Positions 45,184 to 56,495 of a DNA stretch of 64,000 bases are shown piece after piece (the first letter of the stretch is position 1; the number at the start of each line of letters is the position of its first letter). Origin of the DNA: Rhinopithecus roxellana (taxonomy: Eukaryota; Chordata; Mammalia; Primates; Cercopithecidae); the NCBI RefSeq assembly GCF_007565055.1, contig NC_044558.1, positions 81,679,444 through 81,743,443 on the forward strand, written 5' to 3'. The position numbers and the translations under genes were made by a program. The notes under the pieces are model-generated. The model ran no database searches, was not told where the DNA came from, and saw only the letters and a program-made list of their open reading frames with translations.

Positions 45184-45264
45184 CTGAGAAAAACGAGGTT
45201 ACATTAATTTAGCCCAAATACATGTTTCAATATCTTTACTCAGGAAGTGAAATTGGAAAGGCAC

Positions 45265-45381
45265 CTCTGTGAAAGTTCTCTTTATGTCCCCAAGAGCATG
45301 CTCCACATTCACCGAATCATTAAACAGATTGGACCACGTGCTCTCAATCTTATCAACCAGTTCTTTCTCTGCATCAGGAGG
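45265..45381 (-). CDS. DNAH10: DNAH10 exon w7 (tail)
   Basis: 117 nt, 39 codons (residues 441-479), PPDAEKELVDKIESTW to DIKRTFTE. The acceptor is CTAATTAG, followed by C. The donor, GTGCCT after GAG, matches the consensus poorly, but it is the only one that keeps the frame into w8. Part of the helical tail. The following intron is 81 bp, the shortest in the window. Confidence 0.92.
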
Positions 45382-45532
45382 CTAATTAGGAGAAAGAAAA
45401 AACAGAATGAACAATAAATGCTCAGCAATTTGGAATTGAAATTGATCGTCAAAGTTACCTCCCAGGGACTTCTGCTTCTGGCAACAGGAGGCTAGATAAT
45501 TCAAACCAACTCAAAAACTGACTGAAATATTA

Positions 45533-45672
45533 AGCCCAGACATGGTGGCTCAGGCCTGTAATCCCAGCACTTTGGGGGGCTGAGGCAGGAGGATCCCTTG
45601 AGCTCAGGAGTTTGAGACCAGCCTGGGCAACATAGTGAGACTGTATCTTTGTAAATATAAAAAGAAAAAGGA
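45533..45672 (+). mobile_element. Left Alu monomer
   Basis: GCCCAGACATGGTGGCTCAGG start, ends after the left arm. Confidence 0.85.
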
Positions 45673-45691
45673 ATATTAAAAAAATATATTT

Positions 45692-45990
45692 GGCTGGGCA
45701 TGGTGGCTCACGCCTATAATCCCAGCACTTTTGGAGGCCAAGGTAGGTGGATCGCCTGAGGTCAGGAGTTCGAGACCAGCCTGGACAACATGGTGAAATC
45801 CCTTGTCTACTAAAAATACAAAAATTAGCCAGGCGTGGTGTCAGGAGCCTGTAGTTCCAGCTACTCAGGAGGCTGAGGTGGGAGAATCACTTGAACCTGG
45901 GGGGCGGAGATTACAGTGAGCCAAGATCACACCACTGCACTCCAACGTAGGTGACAGAGCAAGACTCTGTCTCAAAAAAAAAAAATAAAG
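45692..45990 (+). mobile_element. Alu (S-like)
   Basis: GGCTGGGCATGGTGGCTCAC start and an A-tail. Confidence 0.93.
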
Positions 45991-46063
45991 ATAAATATTA
46001 AAGGCAAATTTTATAATTAAAATAAAATCAGTATAAGATCATTTTTTAAAATAAAGAGATAGA

Positions 46064-46378
46064 GGCCGGGTGCGGTAGCTCACGCCTGTAATTCCAGCAC
46101 TTTGGGAGGTTGAGGTAGGCAGATGACCTAAGGTCGGGAGTTCAAGACCAGCCTGACCAACATGGAGAGACCCCATCTCTGCTAAAAATACAAAATTAGC
46201 CAGGGTGGTGGCGCATGCCTGTAATCCCAGCTACTCAGGAGGCTGAGGCAAGAGAATTGCTTGAACCCAGGAGGCGGAGGTTGTGGTGAGCCGAGATCGC
46301 GCCATCATACTCCAGCCTGGGCAACAAGAGGGAAACTCTGTCTCAAAAAAAAAGAAAAAAGAAAAAAAAGAGAGAGAT
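46064..46378 (+). mobile_element. Alu (S-like)
   Basis: GGCCGGGTGCGGTAGCTCAC start; tail of AAAGAAAAAAG units. Confidence 0.93.
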
Positions 46379-46399
46379 AGAGATATTACAGAAAGATAT

Positions 46400-47580
46400 A
46401 CCCATCATAAACTAAAGCCCAGCTTCAAATCAACTTAATCTCTGATTAGAATAAGGTTAGCTTAGCTTGCTAATGTACCCAGTTGTAGTGTCTGTTAGAA
46501 GCAAAAATCAATCTCTTCAGATGGAATGTAACATCATCCAACGCCTCCAATCCTCTTTCTCCAATTTATCACATATGCTGTTAAGAACTCAGTTAGAAAT
46601 GCCAGCCATATAAAGACATGAAAGAACTTAACCAAAACCAAGAGATTCACAGAAACATAAATGATCACGACAGAGTTATAAGACACACAATGTAAAATAA
46701 TTCTATTTAATAGAGTAAAGGAATCAAAAGACAAAAACAAAATTGAGAATTTTGGTAGAGCACAGGAGACTGTTTTTAAAATGGAAATTCTAGAATGGAT
46801 AATGGTAACACCTGAAATCAAGAGCTCAAAGGATTGTTTAAGGAACCAGGAAAAGCAGATCAGACACAAATAAATAGAAAATTAACGAACTTAAAGTTTA
46901 GGTCAAAGTATTAGAATAAACCACAGAAAGAAAAGGCAGAAAGGAATGTAAGGGGTACAGGGTATTGTAGAAAGGTCCAACATATGTGGAATTGGAGTCT
47001 CAGAAGGGGGGGAAAAAAATAAGGCAAAAACTGTTAATTTTCCAAAACTAGGTAAAGACATCAACCTGCAGATTTTAAAAGTACTACAAATCTCAATCAG
47101 GAAAAAAAAAAAGAAGAAGAAGAAAACAAAACAAAAGAACCTAGTTCCATCATATTACAACTGCTGAAAACCAAAGACTGAAAAAAAATCTTAAAAGCAG
47201 ACAAAAAAAAAAACTAGTTAGACTAGACTACCTTGAAAGGGAGCAACAAAAAGACTAACAGTCAACTCCTCCATCAAAACAATAGAGGCCAGAGGATGAT
47301 GGGATAATATCCACACATAAAAAGGATAAAAAAAAAAAAAAACCAAAGTTGGTGTTTCCAAAAGATCAATAAACTAAGTGTTTGTAAGGATATGGAGCAA
47401 CTGAAACCTTATTCATGCTGGTGTGGGTGTAAAGGGGAACTATCACTTTGGAAAACTAGCAGAATCTAGTAAAGCTGAACATGTGGATTCCTATAACCCA
47501 GCAACTTCATGTCTAGGCCTATACTCAATAGAAATGCAGGTGTAAGTCCCATAAGGTTGCCCTCACTTCAGATGCCAGTT
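46400..47580 (+). mobile_element. Old L1 fragments, sense
   Basis: Two pieces resemble L1M: 47180-47310 (AAAGGGAGCAACAAAAAGAC, AACAATAGAGGCCAGAGGA) and 47340-47545 (GATATGGAGCAACTGAAACC, CCCAGCAACTTCATGTCTAG). No open frame. Confidence 0.6.
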
Positions 47581-48305
47581 GCAAGTATTGGGTGCCTAGA
47601 GTACACAGACTTCTGTTCAACCTGCCTACAAAATCAGGGGTTCCCCCACATACATCTCCTTCACATTTGACCATTTGCTGAAATGGCTCACAGAACTCAG
47701 GACACTTTACTTACCATCACTGATTTATTATAAAAGACACAACTCGGGAACAGCCAAATGAAAGAGATGCATAAGCCAAGGTATGGGGCTGGGGGGTGCA
47801 CAGAGCTTCCATGCCTTCTCTGAGCACACCACTCTCCCAGCACCTTGGTGTGGTCAACAACCTGGAAGCTCTCCAAATCCCATAATTTAGGGATGTTCAT
47901 GGAGATTTCATTACATAGGCATGACTGATTAGATCACTAGCCTTTGTTGATCTCCAATCTCCAGCCCCTCTTCCCTCCCCAAGGGTGGCGAGGATGGGCA
48001 TCTGAAAGCTCCGAACCTCTAAATAATTTATGTCTTGATCTTTCTGGCAACTATCACCCACGCTGAAGCTGTCTAGGGCTCCCAGCTACCAGTCATTTCA
48101 CTTGCATACAAAAGATACTTTTATCACTCCAGAGTTCAAGGATTTGAGAAGCTGTGTGCCAGGAACCAGGGACAAAGAACAATATTGTAACAAAAGATCT
48201 GTTCCTGTGACCCCTATCACTCAGGAAATTACAAGTGTTTTGGAAGCTTTGTGTCAGGAACCAGGGACAATGACCAAAGACAGTCACTGGTTTTTTGTCA
48301 AAGAT

Positions 48306-48650
48306 TAAAGAGCAACAAAATGATGTTTTGGGACAAAAATGGATTGCATATATGACAGTATTCCCATAAGATTATAATACTGTATTTTTACTGTACCTTT
48401 ACTATGTTTAGATATGTTTAGATACACAAATACTTACTATTACATTACATTGCTTATAGTATTCAGTACAGTACATGCTGTACATGATTGCAGCCTAGGA
48501 GAAATAGGTTCTACCATATGGCCTAGGTGTGTAGTAGCTATATCATCTAGATTTGTATAAGTACATTCCATGATGTTTGCACAATTATGGAATTGCCCAT
48601 TGACACATTCTCAGAACATATCCCCATTGTGTTAAATATACACAACTCTA
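48306..48650 (+). mobile_element. Second copy of the Tigger-like element
   Basis: CCCATAAGATTATAATAC, GTACAGTACATGCTGTACAT, GCCTAGGTGTGTAGTAGCTA and ATTCTCAGAACATATCCCC align in order with the copy at 31976-32286. Ends are eroded. Confidence 0.7.
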
Positions 48651-48864
48651 TATTTCTCTTACTGTATTAGAGTTAATCTAATAAACCACAAGGCAATTAC
48701 CATATTTAATGATACAGTGCCAAAAGCTTTTCCTCTCCTCTGAGACCAAGAACAAGACATGCATTTCCCCTGCTCCCCCTTTCATCCAACCTTGTACAGG
48801 AATTCCTAGCTAGAGTCATAAGGTGAGAAAAATAAACAAAATATTTAAAAATTAAGAAGAAATG

Positions 48865-49145
48865 AGGCTGGGCACGGTGGCTCAAGCCTGTAATCCCAGC
48901 ACTTTGGGAGGCCGAGACGGGCGGATCACGAGGTCAGGAGATTGAGACCATCCTGGCTAACACTGTGAAACCTCGTCTCTACTAAAAAATACAAAAAACT
49001 AGCCGGGCGAGGTGGCGGGCGCCTGTAGTTCCAGCTACTCGGGAGGCTGAGGCAGGAGAATGGCGTAAACCCGGGAGGCGGAGCTTGCAGTGAGCTGAGA
49101 TCTGGCCGCTGCACTAAGACTCCGTCTCAAAAAAAAAAAAAAAGA
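48865..49145 (+). mobile_element. AluY, Old World monkey type, 3' deletion
   Basis: CACGGTGGCTCAAGCCTG and TAGCCGGGCGAGGTGGCGG; 'CTCCAGCCTGGG...' is missing at 49118. Confidence 0.93.
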
Positions 49146-49194
49146 AGAAGAAATGAAACTGTCAATATTCACAGTTTATATAATGGTGTGCCTA

Positions 49195-49560
49195 GAAAAT
49201 CCAAAATAATCTGTGGATAAATAAATGATTAAAGTTAATAATTACTGATCATAAAAAAGTAGAACGCAAATATGAATTGTCTTTCTATATAACAATAAAA
49301 AATAAAATAATTAAAAATTAAAGATACCAATTACAAGAGCATCTAAAAATATCAAGTACCTAGGAATAAATCCGGCGAAAAATAGGTAAGGTCTCTATGG
49401 GGAAAATTATCAATCTTTACGGGGAGACATTAAAGACCTAAATAAAGAGAGAGAGAACATGTTCGTGGATAGGAAAACTCAATATGACAGGATGTCCATT
49501 TGCCTCAGATTAATCTACAGGATCAATGCAATCATAACCAAAATCTCAATTGTCACTGTT
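49195..49560 (+). mobile_element. L1 ORF2 fragment
   Basis: AAGATACCAATTACAAGAGC, TACCTAGGAATAAATCC and ACAGGATCAATGCAATCATA are typical L1 ORF2; interrupted by stops. Confidence 0.8.
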
Positions 49561-49825
49561 TTGTTGTTTTTGTTGTTGTTGGAATTTGACATTCTGCTTC
49601 ATTTTTTGAGTGTGACTCATTACACACTTAGTGTAAAATCCTTTGTTGCAGCGATTCTTCTATTATTTCCGTGATGTAAGCCGGTGAAGCAAAGTCTGAC
49701 AAAATCTACCTGGTTGAGGGAGAAATACAAACTAGAGAAGAGAAACAAACTGCCATGAATAAATCAGGATGTGCATGAAGTTTGTCTTTCAGCATTTCTG
49801 TTGCTCGACTGCTTCAAACACCAGG

Positions 49826-49915
49826 CCCCTTGCAGCCTAGTGGTTAGGATGTGGCGCTCTCAAACGCCCTTGCTGAGCAGTAGACCTGGGCCAAAAACTT
49901 GAGATTCTTTCATCA
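49826..49915 (+). tRNA. tRNA-Glu-like pseudogene fragment
   Basis: GCCTAGTGGTTAGGATGTGG then CGCTCTCA matches the D arm and anticodon arm of tRNA-Glu(CTC); the stem GGCG...CGCC is retained. The T arm and acceptor end are not recognisable and there is an inserted base in the anticodon loop, so it cannot be functional. Confidence 0.5.
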
Positions 49916-50122
49916 TCAGGAAAACGTACAGTATATAAAATTTCCATATGATTTCAGGGGGAACCCAGAAATCCTAAAACCCATCCCTGACTTTGAAAGA
50001 TCTTGAGAACCCAAATTTAACAACCCTAAACAAAGCAAGACTGATTGAATTATCTTCTACTGGTTTCTTTTATCATCTTAAATCTTTCACTCTCTTCTTA
50101 TTTTTGCAAGAGCTCTTTATCT

Positions 50123-50412
50123 ATTAAAGGAAATTTTTTTTTTTTTTTTTTTGAGACGGAGTCTCGCTCTGTCGCCCGGGCTGGAGTACAGTGGCCGGAT
50201 CTCAGCTCACTGCAAGCTCCGCCTCCCGGGTTTACACCATTCTCCTGCCTCAGCCTCCCGAGTAGCTAGGACTACAGGCGCCCGCCACCTCGCCCAGCTA
50301 GCTTTTTGTATTTTTTTGGTAGAGACGGGGTTTCACCGTGTTAGCCAGGATGGTCTCGATCTCCTGACCTCGTGATCTGCCCGTCTCGGCCTCCCAAAGT
50401 AAAGGAAATTAA
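50123..50412 (-). mobile_element. 5'-truncated AluY with target duplication
   Basis: AAAGGAAATT flanks both sides (about 50126 and 50401). The element lacks its first about 35 bp, ending at GGCCTCCCAAAGT. Monkey-type GTGGCCGGATCTCAGC. Ends 260 bp from exon w6. Confidence 0.93.
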
Positions 50413-50673
50413 CACAAAAAAAAGAAGAAAGGAAGAGGGAAAATGGAAACAGTATAGTTACAGATCAATCCGTTCGAGCCATACAGATTGAAAAATACTC
50501 TATATTTTCATTATTCTAAATAACTGTGGCATTGCTTTACATTTACAATGTATTACTTAAAGTCACTTACTTGAAAATGAATCAATGGCAGTGTACTTGA
50601 GAAGCATTTCTGAGAAAGGTCATTAGTGGTCAATCCAATTGTTAAATGCATAAGAAAATACAAGTTGACTTAC

Positions 50674-50832
50674 AAAGAGGTTATACATTGCCATGGTACG
50701 GTATCGCTCCTGGACGTCCCTGTATCTTAGTTCCATGACCAGAGATTTACTTCTAATTTCTGCAATTGTTGCAAGGACAAACTTGAGATCTTCAAGGGTA
50801 TTGGGGATCTTCCTAAGGCTTTTGGCCAGGTG
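50674..50832 (-). CDS. DNAH10: DNAH10 exon w6 (tail)
   Basis: 159 nt, 53 codons (residues 388-440), HLAKSLRKIPNTLEDLKF to TMAMYNLF. The acceptor is GTTATAG and the donor GTAAGT. The reading phase is 0 at both ends. The sequence is rich in Leu, Lys, Arg and Glu, consistent with a long helix. The next intron, 5.3 kb, carries L1 fragments, a Tigger-like element and several Alus. Confidence 0.93.
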
Positions 50833-50944
50833 CTATAACAGAAAGTACAAAGAACACTAAGCAAATACAGAAAAAACAGCAATGACGCAAAAGAAGACCC
50901 AACTTACACGAAAAGTAGTTCAATTACACACAGCGATTGAGTAC

Positions 50945-51421
50945 CTCCATCTCTTCATGGAGATTATAGAGCTCCTCTTTTGCTGACTCATTGAGAAGTT
51001 TTCCAAGCGAAATCACCCAGGACTTGGCATTTTCCTGCACTGTGTTTGCCAGATGCCCGAGCTGAAGTCTGATGCAATGCTCATCCTTAATTAGAGGGTG
51101 GCGCATAACCTCATAGGCTATCTTGGAATAGAACTGCAATTTTTCATCATATGCCACACAAGGAGGTTTCTTGGCGGCAAATTTCTCCATCACAATAGCT
51201 TTGTCCAATTTCCAGAGAGGTCGATACCGCTTCCATTTTTGTAGATACTTCATAAGATTGATCAGAATCCTGTGGACATTTTGGGGGATCATAACAGCTT
51301 GTTCAATTATCTGAGGGTTCAGAGAGATATCATTGTAAAAGTTTATTATAACAACTTCTTCTTCCTCCCCCTTCTGAGGGGGGCATTCTAGGCAGCTGCC
51401 ATTCATCCAACGAACAAAATG
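50945..51421 (-). CDS. DNAH10: DNAH10 exon w5 (tail, largest exon here)
   Basis: 477 nt, exactly 159 codons (residues 229-387), from HFVRWMNGSCLECPPQKG to NLHEEME. The acceptor is TTTGCCAG and the donor GTACTC. Holds an acidic stretch (GEEEEVV) followed by helical sequence containing LINLMKYLQKWKRYRPLWKL and a run with YEVMRHPLIKDEHCIRLQL. Belongs to the tail (DHC_N1-like) region. It is separated from w6 by an intron of only 112 bp. Confidence 0.95.
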
Positions 51422-51539
51422 CTGGCAAAGTAAGAAATAGGAGAAAAGACAGTATTTTAGTATCTATTTTGCCTCCAACGTACATATTAGTATTCAGTAA
51501 TAAGTCTTGCCAGTAATGGAAAATCACTTTAAAAATTAC

Positions 51540-52000
51540 CATAATCCTTTGTTCCTTTCATCAAGAGATGGAGCCTATTTCCCTTCTGGAGCGAGCCTTG
51601 TGGCTTAACTTGACCAATGGAAAGGGGTGGACATGGTGTTATGCAAGTTCAGAACCTTGCAACCACCAGCTCGAGCTAGCCTACTACATTACGTAAGGCC
51701 ATACACAAGAGAACCCCAGCCAGCGGCCATCAGAGCTGTGCTTGAGGTCATCAACTGCTAGACACATGAGTGAGCCCAGCCAAGACCAGAAGAACTGCTC
51801 AGCAGAACCCAGCCCACAGAACCCAGAGTTAAATGATTATTGCTTTAAGCCAGTAAGTTTTGAAGTGGCTTGTTATGAAATAAAAGCCAACTACACTATG
51901 GATGAATTAAAAAAACCTTTATTTCCATATATACAGAGGAAAAAACACACGTTCAGGCAAATTGACTGCTTAGTGTCCCAGAAAAAAATCTGCTAATTTG
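51540..52000. other. Intron w4-w5, unassigned
   Basis: An 84-codon plus-strand frame at 51742-51996 has no recognised domain. No gene claimed. Confidence 0.45.
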
Positions 52001-52048
52001 ACATCTCCCTGTTGTAGAGTTAAGGCTCTGCTTTTTGTTTGTTTGTTT

Positions 52049-52343
52049 TGTTGTTGTTGTTTGAGACGGAGTCTCGCTCTGTCGCCCGGGCTGGAGTGCA
52101 GTGGCACGATCTCAGCTCACTGCAAGCTCTGCCTCCTGGGTTCACGCCATTCTCCTGCCTCAGCCTCCCGAGTAGCTGGGACTACAGGCGCCTGCCACCA
52201 CGCCCGGCTAATTTTTTGTATTTTTAGTAGAGACGGGGTTTTACCGTGTTAGCCAGGATGGTCTCAAGTTCCTGACCTCGTGATCCGCCCACCTCGGCCT
52301 CCCAAAGTATTAGGATTACAGGCGTGAGCCACCGCGCCCGGCC
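52049..52343 (-). mobile_element. Alu (Y/S-like) with target duplication
   Basis: AAGGCTCTG(C/T)TTT is repeated at 52022 and 52344. Ends CACCGCGCCCGGCC. Confidence 0.94.
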
Positions 52344-52454
52344 AAGGCTCTGTTTTAATCAAGCATGAGTCCTAACAGCAAACAATGGGTATGTTACACA
52401 TTACTTCTCTGAACAGTAGGCTCACCATCTGTAAAATGTGAATTACAACTACTA

Positions 52455-52531
52455 TAGGTTGGTGCAAAAGTAGTTGCAGTTTTGCCAATACTTTCAATGG
52501 TAAAAACCACAGCTACTTTTGCACCAACCTA
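52455..52531. mobile_element. MADE1 (mariner-derived MITE), miR-548-like hairpin
   Basis: GGTTGGTGCAAAAGTAGTTG at the left and CAGCTACTTTTGCACCAACC at the right are near-perfect inverted repeats around TTGCCAATACTTTCAATGG, with TA at both ends. This 80-bp palindrome is the MADE1 type from which primate miR-548 genes arose. Whether it is processed cannot be told. Confidence 0.93.
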
Positions 52532-52569
52532 GTACTTCTATTTCCAATATTACTAATAATAGTAATACT

Positions 52570-53180
52570 AACACTAGGTGGGGTGTGGTGACTCACACCT
52601 GTAATCCCAGCACTTTGGGAGGCAGAGGCAGGCAGATCACGATGTCAAGAGATCAAAACCATCCTGGCCAAAATAGTGAAACCCTGTCTCTACTAAAAAT
52701 ACAAAAATTAGGCCAGGGTCAGTGGCTCACACCTGTAATCCCAGCACTTTGGGAGGCTGAGGCAGACAGATCATGAGGTCAGGAGATCGAGACCAAACTG
52801 GCTAACATGGTGAAACCCCGTCTCTACTAAAAAAACACAAAAAGTTAGCTGGGCATGGTGGCGGGTGCCTATGGTCCCAGCTACTGGGGAGGTTGAGGCA
52901 GAAGAATGGCATGAACCCAGGAGGCAGAGCTTGCAATGAGCAGAGATTGCGCCACTGCACTCCAGCCTGGGTGAAAGAGCGAGACTCTGTCTCAAAAAAT
53001 AAAATAAAATAAAAATACAAAAATTAGCTGGGCGTGGTGGCACATGCCCGTAGTCCCAGCTACTCGGGAGGCTGAGGCAGAAGAATCACTCAAACCCGGG
53101 AGGTGGAGGTTACAGTGAGCCGAGATCACACCACTGCATTTGAGCCTGGCGACAGAGCAAGACTTCATCTCAAAAAAAAA
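52570..53180 (+). mobile_element. Alu carrying a nested Alu
   Basis: The outer Alu (52575-52710, 53000-53175) is interrupted at its middle A-rich linker. AAAAATACAAAAATTA occurs on both sides of the break, as the target duplication of the inner Alu. Confidence 0.93.
52711..52999 (+). mobile_element. Inner Alu of the nested pair
   Basis: GGCCAGGGTCAGTGGCTCAC start; tail AAATAAAATAAAATA. Confidence 0.93.
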
Positions 53181-53204
53181 AAAAATGGTAATACTAATAC
53201 TAAT

Positions 53205-53350
53205 AGCTAACACTTATTCAGAGCTACTGATTGCCAAACAGTGCACTAAGCTGTACACACATGTTATATAATTTAATCCTCCCAACAGCACTAGAGGGTG
53301 AATAGTATTATCATTTCCACTTAGTAGATGAGGTAAAATTCAGAACCTAG
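53205..53350 (-). repeat. MIR element, reverse orientation
   Basis: CAGTGCACTAAGCTGTACAC, TTTAATCCTCCCAACAGCAC and TAGATGAGGTAAAA. Confidence 0.75.
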
Positions 53351-53799
53351 TTAAAACTTCGGCTCATTATTTTCTGCCATGAAATAGGAATCCTGAAGAT
53401 CAAAGAGTTCAACCATATTAAGTGGCCTCGTCATGCATGTTCATTTGCCGAGATCTTTTTAATGAAATACATTTCTAACGTTATCTAAGAGAATAAGTAA
53501 AAATTCTTTTCATTTAAAAGAAGAAACTTACGAAGCTAAAATAATACAGGCTTCACGAAGACCCTCAAGTCCATCTATTAGTAAGGAGGAAAGTTAAGTT
53601 GGCATGAAATATTGTGATTAATATTCACAATGTTTTACAAGCCATCTTTCCTATTTATGTACCCCTTAAAAATTGCTGTTTCCCTTACAAAGGAAACATA
53701 CATAGCACCTATAAGATATAGCACCTATAAGAGAATTTATGTAACAGAGGCTTAATAAATAACTGTCTTAGCATGGATTAAAAACATGTACTGTTTATT

Positions 53800-54112
53800 C
53801 ATCAATTTTTTTTTTTTTTTTGAGACAGAGTCTTGCTCTGTCCCCCAGGCTGGAGTGCAGTGGTGCGATCTCAGCTCACTACAAGCTCCAACCCCTGGGT
53901 TCACACCATTCTCCTGCCTCAGCCTCCCAAGCAGCTGTGACCACAGGTGCCCACCACCACATCCGGCTAATTTTTTTTTTTTTTTTTTTTTTTTAGTAGA
54001 GATGGAGTTTCACCATGTTAGCCAGGATGGTCTCGTTTCCTGACCTCATGATCCGCCCGCCTCGGCCACCCAAAGTGCTGGGATTACAGGCATGAGCCAC
54101 CGTGCCTGGCCT
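53800..54112 (-). mobile_element. Alu (Y/S-like), expanded middle poly-T
   Basis: Middle linker holds 24 T at 53970-53994; flanked by ATTCATCAA on both sides (about 53797 and 54114). Confidence 0.93.
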
Positions 54113-54339
54113 CATTCATCAACTTTTAAGTACAGTGAAATGAAATTCCCTATTCTGATTTCTATACTTATTTTTATGCCCCTAAAAATGCCTGAAACAT
54201 GTCTGACTTGCTCCAGAAGCCAAGTGAAGAGGAAGATGTCAGCATGCTGCGGGAGTGATGCCCATACCTACAAGGACGGCTCTGTGTTCCAGTTTGGGGT
54301 AAGACATAAACTTTGGGTTATCTGCCAGCAGATGTTCAT

Positions 54340-54665
54340 TCAGAAAACATTTACTGGGCCGGGCGCGGTGGCTCAAGCCTGTAATCCCAGCACTTTGGGA
54401 GGCCGAGACGGGCGGATCACGAGGTCAGGAGATCGAGACCATCCTGGCTAACACGGTGAAACCCCGTCTCTACTAAAAAATACAAAAAACTAGCCAGGCG
54501 AGGTGGCGGGCGCCTGTAGTCCTAGCTACTCGGGAGGCTGAGGCAGGAGAATGGCGTAAACCCGGGAGGCGGAGCTTGCAGTGAGCTGAGATCCGGCCAC
54601 TGCACTCCAGCCTGGGTGACAGAGCAAGACTCCGTCTCAAAAAAAAAAAAAGAAAACATTTACTG
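54340..54665 (+). mobile_element. AluY, Old World monkey type, with target duplication
   Basis: Element 54357-54650. AGAAAACATTTACTG flanks both ends. GGTGGCTCAAGCC and GATCCGGCCACTGC are intact. Confidence 0.96.
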
Positions 54666-55775
54666 AGAACCAACCGTGGGCCCGATGTTCTTGGTGCTGG
54701 GGATTACAAAGCGAACAAAACACTCACGGTCTGTGTCTGTATGTAAAGGGCTCATGGATCCCTTTACATCCTAGTGGCCTGATAGGATCAATAGATACAA
54801 AAGCAAGGGAAAAAATAAGAAAAAGTCGGAAAGTGGTACGTGGTAGGAAGAAGATGGGATAGGGCTGATGGGAGAGAGAGGACAAGAAGGTCAGGGGAGC
54901 AGAATGTTCCAGGTGAGGGAACAGCTACGGAAATCCTTGCAAGAGGAACCCATGGTACCTGCTGGGGGTAAAATCAGGCAGCCAGTCAAGCTGCAGTGTG
55001 AGGGAGCATGATCCTTGTAGGACTGAGATCAGAAAGGCAGCCAGGGGCTAGAGCATGGGGGCCTCATAGACCACACGAAGATATCTGGATTATGTTCTAA
55101 GTGTAATTAAGTCATGGGGTGGGTGGGGCAGTTTACACCAGGGATGACATGAAATGATATGTTGTTGTTGTTTTTAGAGACAGGGTCTTGCTCTGTTGCC
55201 CAGGCTGGAGTGCAGTGGTGCAACCATACCTCACTGTACCCTTGAACTCCTGGGCTCAAGCAATCCTCCACCTCAGTCTCCCAAGTAGCTAGGAACACAG
55301 GTGAGCACCACCACGCCTAGCTAATTTATTTTAGTTTTGGTAGAGATGGGGGTCTCACCTTGTTGCACAGGCTGGTCTGGAACTCCTGGGCTTAAGCAAT
55401 CCTCCCACCTCAGCCTCCCAAAGTGCTAGGATAACAGGCGTGAGCCACTGCACCTGGCCTGATTTGTATTTGTTTAAGGTAATTCTGACCACCTGTGGTG
55501 GAGAATGGATTGTTGGAAAGTCACGGAGACAGTCCATGAGAGCGGTGATGGCCACTTGGGATAGGAAGGTACTGGGGGGACAGGAGAGAAGAGGACAGAT
55601 GGGAGGTATGTTTGGATGACTTGCCGATGGGCTGGGCAGGGCTAGGTGAGAGAAAAAGAAACAAGGACGAGTTTCTGGCTCAAGCAATTGGGTTGATGTT
55701 GGTGCCATTTCCTGAAGTGGGGAAAATTGGGGGATGACCAAGTCACAAGGCAGGAAGTCAAGAATTCACCTTGGG
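54666..55775. repeat. Ancient repeat-like sequence split by an Alu
   Basis: GGTGCTGGGGATTACAAAGC, AGAATGTTCCAGGTGAGGG and GGTTTCTGGCT-type text (55670-55740) resemble a common old LINE-class mammalian repeat. Not assigned. Confidence 0.4.
55164..55460 (-). mobile_element. Alu (J-like)
   Basis: TTTTTAGAGACAGGGTCTTG start, ends CACTGCACCTGGCC. Confidence 0.9.
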
Positions 55776-55830
55776 CTGCGGGTAGTGGCTCACGCCTGTA
55801 GTCCCAGCACTGTGGGAGGCGGAGACATCC
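55776..55830 (+). mobile_element. 50-bp Alu 5' fragment beside exon w4
   Basis: GTAGTGGCTCACGCCTGTAG to GGGAGGCGGAGAC, cut off 40 bp before the w4 donor. Confidence 0.8.
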
Positions 55831-55873
55831 TGAGACGCCATCTGAGCAAGGACGCAGGCACCTCCGCTCTTAC

Positions 55874-56030
55874 CTTGGTGATCTCCACGCAATTCCGGAC
55901 ACAGTGGAAGCACATCTTGTCGATCTCATTTGTGTTGGGATGAAGGATGATCTCAGGCGCCGTCAGAATGGTTTCAGTTTGGAACAGAGGGACATTTCCA
56001 AGGATCAAAGAATTAAAAGACTGCAAATTC
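55874..56030 (-). CDS. DNAH10: DNAH10 exon w4 (tail)
   Basis: 157 nt, residues 177-228, NLQSFNSLILGNVPLFQ to RNCVEITK. The donor is GTAAGA. Two acceptors are possible, CTCTTAG and TTTGCAG ten bases later; only the first gives the base that completes the lysine split from w3 (LVL-K-NLQSF), so it was chosen. The segment APEIILHPNTNEI is a tail motif I recall from DNAH10. A 50-bp Alu fragment lies about 45 bp beyond the donor. Confidence 0.9.
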
Positions 56031-56495
56031 CTAAGAGGGGTTGATGACAAAGACTCAGTACCCACTAGAGGGAAATCGACCAAGCAATGGACAGAAATGA
56101 CTGGGGCCACAAAAATCACAGGTACAGGCAACGGCATACTGCGAAGCTGTCCTGGACAGGCTGGAGTGAGTCTTATTTAAAATATTCTTTTTTTACACTA
56201 AATTTATACAAATAGTTCATTTCTACTTTTAGAAAACTGAGTTAACTTTTGGTTGGAAAATAGTTAAATAATAATGACTTCCAAAAGCTGCTCAACTCTG
56301 GTGAGGAAAAAGGAATACTCACATCCCCACCCAGACTGCCCCACCAGCTCCATCCTTTCCAAGACCAAAGCAGATGTGACACCCAGGGATAAAACTTCAT
56401 CAGCCTCCAGCCTCGTCTCCCTGCTTCCCCTCCCCCTGCCCACCTCCATCCAGTAATTCATATGGCAGCCAGAGACACTATTTTAAAATATTTAG

